From NCBI GenBank assembly GCA_021202835.1, contig JAJQCI010000108.1:4592-16098 (forward strand): a stretch of 11,507 nucleotides of DNA. Reading direction: 5' to 3'. Shown here in pieces: positions 1 through 5,675 of the stretch. The notes under the pieces were generated by a model that was not told where the DNA came from, ran no database searches, and was given only the letters and a program-made list of their open reading frames with translations. Made by a program: the position numbers and the translations under genes. The DNA is from Clostridiales bacterium. Its GTDB lineage: Bacteria; Bacillota; Clostridia; Lachnospirales; CAG-274. Numbering within the stretch: position 1 is the stretch's first letter; every line of letters starts with the position of its first letter.

Positions 1-92
1 AAGGGAATGTTAAGCCTTTTTGAAACCTGCTCGGCTATAATTCTGCCTCCGCTTCCGTATTGCCTGCTTATTGTAATTATTGCGTCTTTCAT
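1..92 (-). CDS. Cytidylate kinase-like family protein, N-terminal fragment
   Basis: Only the first 30 codons and two bases are inside the window; the gene runs off the left edge. The ATG at 90-92 is preceded by a near-perfect ribosome site (GAAGGAGGTC on the coding strand, positions 98-107). The visible protein starts MKDAIITISRQYGSGGR and continues IIAEQVSKRLNIP. A beta strand followed by SRQYGSGGR is the P-loop region of the cytidylate kinase-like family (nucleoside monophosphate kinase fold), where this loop binds ATP phosphates. The family is common in Firmicutes and often has no defined substrate, so CMP kinase activity should not be assumed. It begins 49 nt after the carbonic anhydrase stop with no promoter seen between them, so it is probably co-transcribed with that gene. 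The family call rests on a short N-terminus only. Confidence 0.8.
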   Translation of the reverse strand, partial: MKDAIITISRQYGSGGRIIAEQVSKRLNIP

Positions 93-123
93 AATAAGAC
101 CTCCTTCAATGTTATGTTTTAAG

Positions 124-151
124 AAAACGCCGGCTTATAACTCAGCGTTTT
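124..151 (-). terminator. Weak hairpin at the carbonic anhydrase stop
   Basis: AAAACGC at 124-130 and GCGTTTT at 145-151 form a 7-bp stem with a 14-nt loop. The carbonic anhydrase stop codon (142-144) lies in the loop. No U-run follows on the coding strand (next bases CTTAAAAC), so at most this is an attenuator or mRNA-stability hairpin before the kinase-like gene. It could also be chance. Confidence 0.25.
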
Positions 152-741
152 TCGAGTAAATCTTTGTTATATAATGTGAACTTTCCTGAGCGGTTGTTAT
201 AATGACCGCCTGCCACAATCAAACCTTCCTTTTCTTCAAGCTCTCTTATAACGGGGCTGTTTTCAATTATTTTGAGGCTGTTTTCAACATTAAGCTTTTC
301 ACAAAGCACAGGATCCTTTTCGTCACCTATTGCCTTTTTTATTTCATCGGTGATATGCTTAATACTGCCGCCGGCGCCGCCATTCATAGCCGACTCAACC
401 GCACCGCAGACAGTATGCCCCACAACCAAAACAAGCCTAACGCCCAAATGCTCCGCCGCATACTCAATACTGCCAAGCTCATAGTCGCCTATAACGTTTC
501 CGGCCGTTCTTATAGTGAAAATCTCCCCGATTCCCACCATAAACATAAGCTCGGGAACAACTCTGCTGTCAGAACAGCTTATAACTATAGCATAGGGCTT
601 CTGGCCGCCGGTGTGGGTCAGATGCCTTATTTCTTCTGAAATATTTCCTCTGCCGCTTTTAGCGAGGCGATATTCTTCGTTTCCCTCCACAAGCCGTCTT
701 AATGCCGCTTCGGCGTCGTTTATATCTATTTTGTGGTACAT
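142..741 (-). CDS. Beta-class carbonic anhydrase
   Basis: This 199-aa cytoplasmic enzyme should interconvert CO2 and bicarbonate using a zinc ion. The beta-class signature is complete: SCSDSRVVPE gives Cys56, Asp58 and Arg60, and GHTVCGA gives His109 and Cys112. Cys56, His109 and Cys112 are the expected zinc ligands, and Asp58-Arg60 is the gating dyad. TIRTAGN (about 76-82) is also typical of the family. The length is normal for a short prokaryotic beta-carbonic anhydrase and there is no signal peptide. The start at 741 is supported by a G-rich ribosome site (GGGGG, 748-752) and by a consensus promoter about 50 nt further upstream. It is a separate unit from the sugar operon, because a strong terminator lies between them. 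In anaerobes such enzymes usually supply bicarbonate for carboxylation reactions; that role is inferred. Confidence 0.95.
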   Translation of the reverse strand: MYHKIDINDAEAALRRLVEGNEEYRLAKSGRGNISEEIRHLTHTGGQKPYAIVISCSDSRVVPELMFMVGIGEIFTIRTAGNVIGDYELGSIEYAAEHLGVRLVLVVGHTVCGAVESAMNGGAGGSIKHITDEIKKAIGDEKDPVLCEKLNVENSLKIIENSPVIRELEEKEGLIVAGGHYNNRSGKFTLYNKDLLEKR

Positions 742-757
742 AAAAAGCCCCCTTTTT
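742..757 (-). promoter_or_regulatory. Hairpin enclosing the ribosome site of the carbonic anhydrase gene
   Basis: Directly before the ATG the coding strand reads AAAAAGGGGGCTTTTT. AAAAAG and CTTTTT pair perfectly over six base pairs, and the GGGG of the ribosome site is left as a tetraloop. The stem touches the start codon. An A-U-rich helix in this position could melt easily and tune translation. This is seen in the sequence; any regulatory effect is inference. Confidence 0.4.
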
Positions 758-791
758 AAACATATTAAACCGTTCGATAGCCGTTAATAAA

Positions 792-820
792 ATTATAACA
801 CAGGTGCCACTTTTTTTCAA
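792..820 (-). promoter_or_regulatory. Sigma-A promoter of the carbonic anhydrase gene
   Basis: On the coding strand, TTGAAA (815-820) is separated by exactly 17 bp (798-814) from a perfect TATAAT (792-797). Transcription would start near 785, giving a leader of about 44 nt before the ATG at 741. It lies just downstream of the terminator of the sugar operon, so the gene is independently expressed. Confidence 0.85.
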
Positions 821-842
821 CAGTTAAATGTAAGACCTGCAC

Positions 843-888
843 ATAAAAACAGCCGGGTTTTGTGCAGTATACACACAAGCCGGCTGTT
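843..888 (-). terminator. Rho-independent terminator of the mgl operon
   Basis: A 9-bp stem, AACAGCCGG (880-888 read on the minus strand) with CCGGCTGTT (848-856), carries a further inner helix (UUGUG/CACAA) and is followed by a U-run on the coding strand (UUUUUAUG). It begins ten bases after the stop codon of the InlB-repeat protein gene. The plus strand also ends in a T-run (893-899), so it could work both ways, but no plus-strand gene reaches it. Confidence 0.9.
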
Positions 889-897
889 TGGATTTTT

Positions 898-1266
898 TTA
901 TTCAGCGGAAGGATTGTTTTCGCTCCATTCGGCATAAAGAGTCATTGATGATGTAACCGTGTCGTTATTCATATCCCATGGTATGGTAAGATTTTCGTCA
1001 AGATACCAGCCTGCAAAGGTATAGCCTTCTCTTGTGGGAGGGTCAAACTCCTCTATTAAGTCGCCGTACATAAGCTTTTGGGGCGCCGCCGCCGTTCCCC
1101 CCGTTGAATCGAAGGTTACGGTAAAGCCTCTGTTTGAAACCGCCATAACAAGAACTATTATTAAAAGGGCGCAGAGGCCTATTATTATTTTGTTAAGAGC
1201 CGAAACGGAAATTTTAATATGCTTATAAAGCCCCCTCAGCTCCTTCGTTTTATTGTTTTCGTCCAT
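898..1266 (-). CDS. Small membrane-anchored protein with one InlB B-repeat (Listeria-Bacteroides repeat) domain
   Basis: This 122-aa protein has a charged cytoplasmic N-terminus (1-26), one hydrophobic segment (about 27-44, IIIGLCALLIIVLVMAV) and then a single extracytoplasmic domain (about 48-114). That domain carries the InlB B-repeat hallmarks: VTFDSTGGT near its start, PTREGYTFAGWY in the middle and TLYAEW at the end. Family knowledge places such repeats in surface proteins of Gram-positive bacteria, often in tandem; a lone copy on a membrane stub is less usual. There is no signal-peptidase site or LPXTG motif, so it should stay in the membrane with the domain outside. It starts only five bases after the mglC stop and lacks a clear ribosome site, so translation is probably coupled to mglC. 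The function is unknown; an accessory role for the transporter is a guess from position. Confidence 0.85.
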   Translation of the reverse strand: MDENNKTKELRGLYKHIKISVSALNKIIIGLCALLIIVLVMAVSNRGFTVTFDSTGGTAAAPQKLMYGDLIEEFDPPTREGYTFAGWYLDENLTIPWDMNNDTVTSSMTLYAEWSENNPSAE

Positions 1267-1271
1267 AATAA

Positions 1272-2333
1272 TTATTTACGTACCAAATATTTACGCATAT
1301 CTATAGCACAGGCAATAAGAATTATAAGACCCTTTATTATGTAAAGCATATTTGCGTCAACAGAAAGGAAGTTAAGACCGGCAAATATGATTTGGAGAAG
1401 AAGAACGCCTATAACGATACCGCTTATGCGTCCGATACCGCCGACGAAAGATACGCCGCCGATAACGCAGGCTGCAATAGCGTCACACTCATAGTTAAGA
1501 CCGGTGTTGGCGTTTGCCGAGGCAATTCTTGCGCCGTCAAAGAAACCTGTTATGGCATACATTATACCTGCAAGCATAAATACCATAATAATTGTCTTTG
1601 AAACATTTACGCCTGAAACATTTGCCGCTTCTTCATTTGAGCCTACGGCGAACATATTCTTGCCGAAGGTTGTTTTATTCCAAACAATCCACATAAAGAT
1701 TGTAAGAATTATTGCATAAAGAACATATCTGGGAATAGCTACGCCCCCTACGGTGAAGAGGGTTTTTGTTACGAAATCACGGTAGCTCTGTGTAAGGCCG
1801 CTTAATGTCTGGCCGTTGTTTGTGCCGTGCATAAGATACATAAGAATTATACCGTAGGTTATAAGCTGGGTTGACAGTGTAACTATAAAGGGGTGAAGCT
1901 TAAATTCAGCCACACTGAAGCCGTTGACAAAACCGATTGCTGCGCCTACAACCATAACCAGAAGAAGAACCGCAATAATCGGAGGAGCACTTGTCATATT
2001 GGGAAAAACCTTAAACACGGTTGTCAAAAGAGAAGCCGATATACAGGCGGAAAGACCTACAACACGGCCTGCCGAAATATCGGTGCCGGTAAGGACGATA
2101 CAGCCGCCGATTCCCAAAGCTATAGGCAGCTTAGCCGCTGTAAGTGAAATTACGTTTACTATAGATGAAAGACCTAAGAACGCCGGTCTTTGGATCGCTA
2201 TATAAATTATCGCCAGCAAAATAATTATATACATGGCGTTATTTAAGAGCAGATCTGCTATTTTTCTTTCTTTGTCTTTAGTTGAAAGCGATTTGAAGCT
2301 TTCAGCCTTTGCTTTTTCAGGTTGATTAGACAA
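1272..2333 (-). CDS. mglC: Galactose/methylgalactoside-type ABC transporter permease MglC
   Basis: This 353-aa polytopic inner-membrane protein forms the sugar channel, probably as a homodimer powered by MglA. It has a hydrophilic N-terminal tail of about 30 residues, then many hydrophobic segments from YIIILLAIIYIAI onward. MglC-specific patterns are clear: TGTDISAGRVVGL, LHPFIVTLSTQ, NEEAANVSGVNVSKT and YECDAIAACVIGGVSFVGGIG. The last is the conserved loop of this permease family that contacts the ATPase. The start codon is TTG (2331-2333). It is supported by AAGGAGG (2343-2349), which overlaps the mglA stop, so the two genes are coupled with a 14-nt gap. Rare starts can lower expression; whether this one does is not known. 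The gene sits between mglA and the InlB-repeat protein gene. Confidence 0.95.
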   Translation of the reverse strand: MSNQPEKAKAESFKSLSTKDKERKIADLLLNNAMYIIILLAIIYIAIQRPAFLGLSSIVNVISLTAAKLPIALGIGGCIVLTGTDISAGRVVGLSACISASLLTTVFKVFPNMTSAPPIIAVLLLVMVVGAAIGFVNGFSVAEFKLHPFIVTLSTQLITYGIILMYLMHGTNNGQTLSGLTQSYRDFVTKTLFTVGGVAIPRYVLYAIILTIFMWIVWNKTTFGKNMFAVGSNEEAANVSGVNVSKTIIMVFMLAGIMYAITGFFDGARIASANANTGLNYECDAIAACVIGGVSFVGGIGRISGIVIGVLLLQIIFAGLNFLSVDANMLYIIKGLIILIACAIDMRKYLVRK

Positions 2334-2347
2334 TTTAATTCGCCTCC

Positions 2348-3853
2348 TTATGCATATTTTGCCGCTAACGTCATTATTTCTTCCTGAGTTGTGGTTTTGG
2401 CGTCTACCTCACCGGCCAGCCTGCCTCCCGACATAACCAAAATTCTGTCGCATACACCAAGCAGCTCGGGCATCTCCGAAGAAACCATAATAACGCTCTT
2501 ACCCTCTTTGGCAAGGTTTAAAATAAGCTGATAAATTTCATATTTTGCGCCTACGTCAATACCTCTTGTGGGCTCATCCAAAAGAAGAATTTCAGGTTCG
2601 GTTAAAAGCCAGCGTGCCAAAATAACCTTCTGCTGATTGCCTCCCGAAAGAGAACGAATCTGTGTTTTCTGGCTTGGTGTTTTTGTTCTCATAGCGTCAA
2701 TGCCCCATTTTGTGGCGTCGGTCAGCTTCTTTTCACTTAAGAAGGGGCCGTTTTTATAACGAGGCAGGCTTGAAATCGTGGTGTTGGCCTGAATATCTCT
2801 TATGGCAAAAATACCCGTTGCACGGCGCTCCTCAGTAAGCATTGCAAATTTGTTGGCAAGTGACTCCTTAGCGCTGCGGTTTTTAATTCTGTTGCCGTGG
2901 AGATAAATTTCCCCCTCTTTTCGGGTCGCTATGCCGAAAATATTTTCCAAAAGCTCTGTTCTGCCTGAACCGTCAAGGCCGGCAACTCCCAAAACCTCGC
3001 CTTTTTTAGCCGAGAAGGAAACATCTCTGAGCTTAGAATACATAGCGGTCAGGTTTTTGACCTCAAGAATAGGCTCCCCTACTACGTTGTCCTTTTCGGG
3101 ATAACGGTTTGTAAGCTCACGGCCAACCATAAGGCGGATAATTTCGTTCATAGTGAGCTCGCTTGCCGGTCTGGTAGCTATCCACTTTCCGTCACGCATT
3201 ATTGTTACCTCGTCGGATATGCGGAGAATTTCCTCCATTTTATGAGAAATATAAATTATTCCGCAGCCCCTGTCACGAAGCATATTTATAATTTTGAAAA
3301 GGTGTTCAACCTCTTCCTCTGTCAGTGAAGATGTGGGCTCGTCAAAAACGATAACCTTAGAATTAAACGAAACAGCCTTGGCGATTTCCACCATCTGACG
3401 CTGAGAAACGGGCATTGTGCTCATAATTCTTTTAGGGTCAACGTCTATTTCCAAATCGTCAAAAACCTTTTTTGTTGCGTCATACATCTTGCTTTCTGAA
3501 GTAAGAGGAATATATTTTGAAATTTTGGGGAAACGGCCCAGCCACATATTGTCCATAACGTTTCTTTTAAGGGCCTGGTTAAGCTCCTGATGAACCATGG
3601 CAACACCGTTTTCAAGGGCTTCCTTGGATGTTTTAAAGTCAACCTCATTGCCTTCAAGATAAATGTGGCCCTCGTCTTTGGCGTAAACACCGAAAAGGCA
3701 CTTCATAAGGGTAGACTTACCGGCGCCGTTTTCACCCATAAGAGCGTGAACAGTGCCTGCCTTTACCGTTAAAGAGACATCGTCCAGCGCCTTAACGCCG
3801 GGAAAGGACTTGCTTATGCCTTCCATACGCAGAAGGACGTCAGAATTTTCCAT
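2348..3853 (-). CDS. mglA: Galactose/methylgalactoside-type ABC transporter ATP-binding protein MglA
   Basis: This 501-aa cytoplasmic protein contains two ABC domains in tandem, as usual for monosaccharide importers of the Mgl/Rbs/Xyl type (family about 500 aa). The N-terminal domain has a Walker A motif GENGAGKST (40-48), a Q-loop at VHQE (87-90), a degenerate signature VSQRQ (149-153), Walker B VIVFDEP (167-173) and the switch His204 in YISH. The C-terminal domain has a degenerate Walker A (AGLDGSGRTE, 291-300), a good signature SLSGGNQQK (401-409) and Walker B ILLLDEP (422-428). One intact and one degenerate half is the known pattern of this subfamily. The ATG at 3853 has GGAGG nine bases upstream (3862-3866). 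The gene follows mglB after 112 nt that contain a strong hairpin. It energises MglC for uptake of the sugar delivered by MglB. Confidence 0.96.
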   Translation of the reverse strand: MENSDVLLRMEGISKSFPGVKALDDVSLTVKAGTVHALMGENGAGKSTLMKCLFGVYAKDEGHIYLEGNEVDFKTSKEALENGVAMVHQELNQALKRNVMDNMWLGRFPKISKYIPLTSESKMYDATKKVFDDLEIDVDPKRIMSTMPVSQRQMVEIAKAVSFNSKVIVFDEPTSSLTEEEVEHLFKIINMLRDRGCGIIYISHKMEEILRISDEVTIMRDGKWIATRPASELTMNEIIRLMVGRELTNRYPEKDNVVGEPILEVKNLTAMYSKLRDVSFSAKKGEVLGVAGLDGSGRTELLENIFGIATRKEGEIYLHGNRIKNRSAKESLANKFAMLTEERRATGIFAIRDIQANTTISSLPRYKNGPFLSEKKLTDATKWGIDAMRTKTPSQKTQIRSLSGGNQQKVILARWLLTEPEILLLDEPTRGIDVGAKYEIYQLILNLAKEGKSVIMVSSEMPELLGVCDRILVMSGGRLAGEVDAKTTTQEEIMTLAAKYA

Positions 3854-3875
3854 TTGTTCTCGCCTCCTTTATTTA

Positions 3876-3918
3876 TAAAAATGGCCTGCGGCAGGACCCC
3901 GGGGTGCCGCCGCAGACC
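3876..3918 (-). terminator. Intra-operon hairpin between mglB and mglA
   Basis: GGTCTGCGGC (3909-3918 on the minus strand) pairs with GCCGCAGGCC (3883-3892) over ten base pairs with one G-U pair, and the loop is GC-rich. ATTTTTAT follows on the coding strand. The shape is that of a Rho-independent terminator, yet it stands between the binding protein and the ATPase of one transporter. Such structures commonly cause partial termination or protect the upstream mRNA, so that binding protein exceeds transporter. The structure is seen; the strength of termination is inferred. Confidence 0.75.
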
Positions 3919-3965
3919 GAAAGTTTCATTATAAAATATTGAGTCTATAATTAACAGTCAATAAA

Positions 3966-5102
3966 TTACTCTTCGCCTGTGTATGTTCCGTAAGGAATAT
4001 TTACACGCCATGTGCCAACAACATTCGCTTCGTCGATACCGTCGAATGTTTCAGCGCCTGTCATATAATTTTCTGAAATAACTTCGATAGCCTCAGCCAT
4101 ACCGTCAGCGTCCTGCTTGATTGTACCTGTCATTGTGCCGGCCTGAATAGCTGCCTTAGCTGCGTCTGTAGCGTCAACGCCGAATACGGGGATAACTGTT
4201 CCCTCGCCGCCCTCTGCGTTGTAGCCTGCATTCTGAAGAGCTGTAATAGCGCCGATAGCCATTTCGTCATTGTTAGCAATAACAAGCTCTACCATGTTGC
4301 CGTTAGCTTCGCTGTACTGTGAAAGTATAGTCTGCATATAGTCGTTTGCAGCAGCTGATGACCAAAGGCCGCCCTGGTCAACAAGATAAAGGTTCGTGTT
4401 GCTTGCGTCATAGAAGCTTAATTCGGGATATCCTGCTTCTGTAAGAACAGCGTTGGCGTCTTCAACACCGAACTGTGTTCTTGCGATAGCCTCTGCGTTG
4501 CCTTCCTGACCCTTGAACATAACGTAGGAGATTGTTCCGTCGCCGTTAAGGTCAACTGCGTCATAGTTTTCAACAAGATATTCGCCTATAAGCTGACCCT
4601 GCATATGGCCTGCAAGCTCATAGTCTGTACCAACGAAAACGCCGTTTCCGTCATAGCTTGTTATAACCTCTTCGCTAACCGAACGGTTGAAGAAGATAAC
4701 GGGGATGTTTTGAGCGCTTGCAAGATCGATAATGTTCTGAGCTGCGTCGTCAGAGCCGCTGTCTACAAGGTTAACAACGAGAACGGAAGCTCCCTGGGCA
4801 ATAGCTGTTGAAACCTGCTCTGTCTGGGTTGTCTGGCTTGCGTTGCTGTCATAGTCCTGATAGGAGATGCCTGCTGCGTCGAAAGCTGCGTCAAGAGCTG
4901 TTCTAACACTTGAAATGTATGTATCGCTGTAGGTGTAATAGAAAACGGAAACTGTTCCGTCGATGGCTGCGCTCTCGTCTGAGCTTTCTTCAGCCGCTGT
5001 GTCTGCCTCTTCAACAGTAGCCTCACTGCTTGAAGAACCGCCGCAGGCTGCCATACTGAGCGCCAAAACTGCTGCAAGAGAAATGCTTAATAATTTTTTC
5101 AT
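3966..5102 (-). CDS. mglB: Galactose/glucose-binding lipoprotein of an ABC transporter (MglB-type)
   Basis: This 378-aa protein binds sugar outside the membrane and hands it to MglC-MglA. The start chosen is the ATG at 5100-5102, with a perfect AAGGAGG ribosome site 8-15 bases upstream. The frame is open for 32 more codons, but that stretch lacks a ribosome site and would bury the signal peptide. Residues 1-19 form a lipoprotein signal peptide (MKKLLSISLA then VLALSMAA), with Cys20 as the lipidated residue, followed by an acidic Ser-rich linker (21-47). The mature part matches MglB: NIPVIFFNRS (132-141), VFVGTDYELAG (156-165), a calcium-loop sequence DLNGDGTIS (184-192), VIANNDEMAIGA (274-285) and PVFGVD (305-310). 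These are the sugar-contacting and metal-binding loops in the known galactose-binding protein. Galactose or glucose is therefore the likely ligand, but exact specificity cannot be read from the sequence. Confidence 0.94.
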   Translation of the reverse strand: MKKLLSISLAAVLALSMAACGGSSSSEATVEEADTAAEESSDESAAIDGTVSVFYYTYSDTYISSVRTALDAAFDAAGISYQDYDSNASQTTQTEQVSTAIAQGASVLVVNLVDSGSDDAAQNIIDLASAQNIPVIFFNRSVSEEVITSYDGNGVFVGTDYELAGHMQGQLIGEYLVENYDAVDLNGDGTISYVMFKGQEGNAEAIARTQFGVEDANAVLTEAGYPELSFYDASNTNLYLVDQGGLWSSAAANDYMQTILSQYSEANGNMVELVIANNDEMAIGAITALQNAGYNAEGGEGTVIPVFGVDATDAAKAAIQAGTMTGTIKQDADGMAEAIEVISENYMTGAETFDGIDEANVVGTWRVNIPYGTYTGEE

Positions 5103-5145
5103 TATGAGTTTCCTCCTTAATATATATGTAAAAATTTGATAAAAT

Positions 5146-5220
5146 GAAGAGCCCCTGTTTTGCCGCCCTGCTCTGCCCGGGAAGAAAAGGACAGGCAAAT
5201 ATACAAAAGCTGCACTCTTC
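5146..5220 (-). promoter_or_regulatory. Structured leader of the mgl operon
   Basis: The mglB leader is about 120 nt long. GAAGAG (5215-5220 read on the minus strand) pairs with CTCTTC (5146-5151), enclosing about 63 nt that contain further CCUG/CAGG pairings and a CCCGGG. It has no terminator-like U-run, and I recognise no known riboswitch class. It could influence mRNA stability or translation. The pairing was made by eye only. Confidence 0.3.
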
Positions 5221-5231
5221 TCATAAAATTA

Positions 5232-5260
5232 AATATACCACAAAACCCACAAAATGTCAA
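5232..5260 (-). promoter_or_regulatory. mglB: Sigma-A promoter of the mgl operon
   Basis: On the coding strand a perfect TTGACA (5255-5260) is followed after exactly 17 bp (5238-5254) by TATATT (5232-5237). Transcription would start near 5225, giving a leader of about 120 nt before the mglB ATG. The near-consensus boxes suggest a strong promoter, which fits an abundant binding protein. I did not find a clear catabolite-repression (cre) operator overlapping it. The 5261-5365 stretch upstream holds an A/T-rich run (5304-5317) and nothing else I can name. Confidence 0.9.
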
Positions 5261-5365
5261 CGGCATAAGAACAATTTTTTGTGCATTTAGGGCCCGGTCG
5301 CCAAAAAAAATTAAAACCCGTTGTAACTTTCCACAGCCAAAGCTCCCTCCGCCAGCGGCAGCGCC

Positions 5366-5537
5366 TCAGTCCTTTTCTTCCATAAACTCGCCGAAGGAAG
5401 AATATCTTTTATACCTTTCGGGGTGCAGTCTCATTTCATCTCTCTCTTTTATTGCTTCAAGGGTTTCCGGATTTGGCTCCTCTCTCTGAATTTCAGAAAT
5501 TTTTTTTACCGCCTGAACCTGTCAACACCTCTGCCAT
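5366..5537 (-). pseudogene. Frame-disrupted small gene, RelB/DinJ antitoxin-like C-terminus
   Basis: An ATG at 5535-5537 with a good ribosome site (GAGGTGA) opens a frame MAEVLTGSGGKKN that stops after 14 codons. A coding run in the next frame then continues to TGA at 5366-5368. Its 44 residues begin ISEIQREEPNPETLEAI and go on with KERDEMRLHPERYKRYSSFG then EFMEEKD. The two frames join at a run of eight A (5500-5507, T on the plus strand). Removing one A gives one continuous 56-aa protein. The pattern NPETLEAIKE followed by HPERYKRYSSFGEFMEE resembles the C-terminal tail of RelB/DinJ-type antitoxins, but the DNA-binding ribbon-helix-helix half is missing and no toxin gene lies beside it. It may be a decayed antitoxin, a gene read by slippage at the A-run, or a sequencing error in the homopolymer. 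The family call is from memory of the pattern. Confidence 0.5.
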
Positions 5538-5603
5538 TTTAATCACCTCAAATTATCATATTGTACATATATCGCCTGTTTGCTTTGTAATCTTTAAATC
5601 CTT

Positions 5604-5633
5604 ACAAAAATCCCCTGCCGTGTGTGACAGGGG
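5604..5633 (-). terminator. Rho-independent terminator of the 566-aa pilin gene
   Basis: CCCCTGTC (5626-5633 on the minus strand) pairs with GGCAGGGG (5612-5619), eight base pairs including one U-G, with an ACACAC loop and the tail ATTTTTGT (5604-5611). It lies about 40 nt after the pilin stop codon and separates the pilin from the antitoxin-like remnant and the mgl operon. Confidence 0.9.
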
Positions 5634-5675
5634 AAATTTCGGTTTTTGAAATTTTTAAGGCTTCGCCTAGCTCTC

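Noticed and set aside
202..639. Plus-strand open frame opposite the carbonic anhydrase gene
   Set aside because: The opposite strand carries an enzyme with complete catalytic motifs; this frame is its shadow and has no start signals.
5103..5198. N-terminal extension of mglB by 32 codons
   Set aside because: The ATG at 5102 has a perfect ribosome site and starts a normal lipoprotein signal; the extension is leader sequence.
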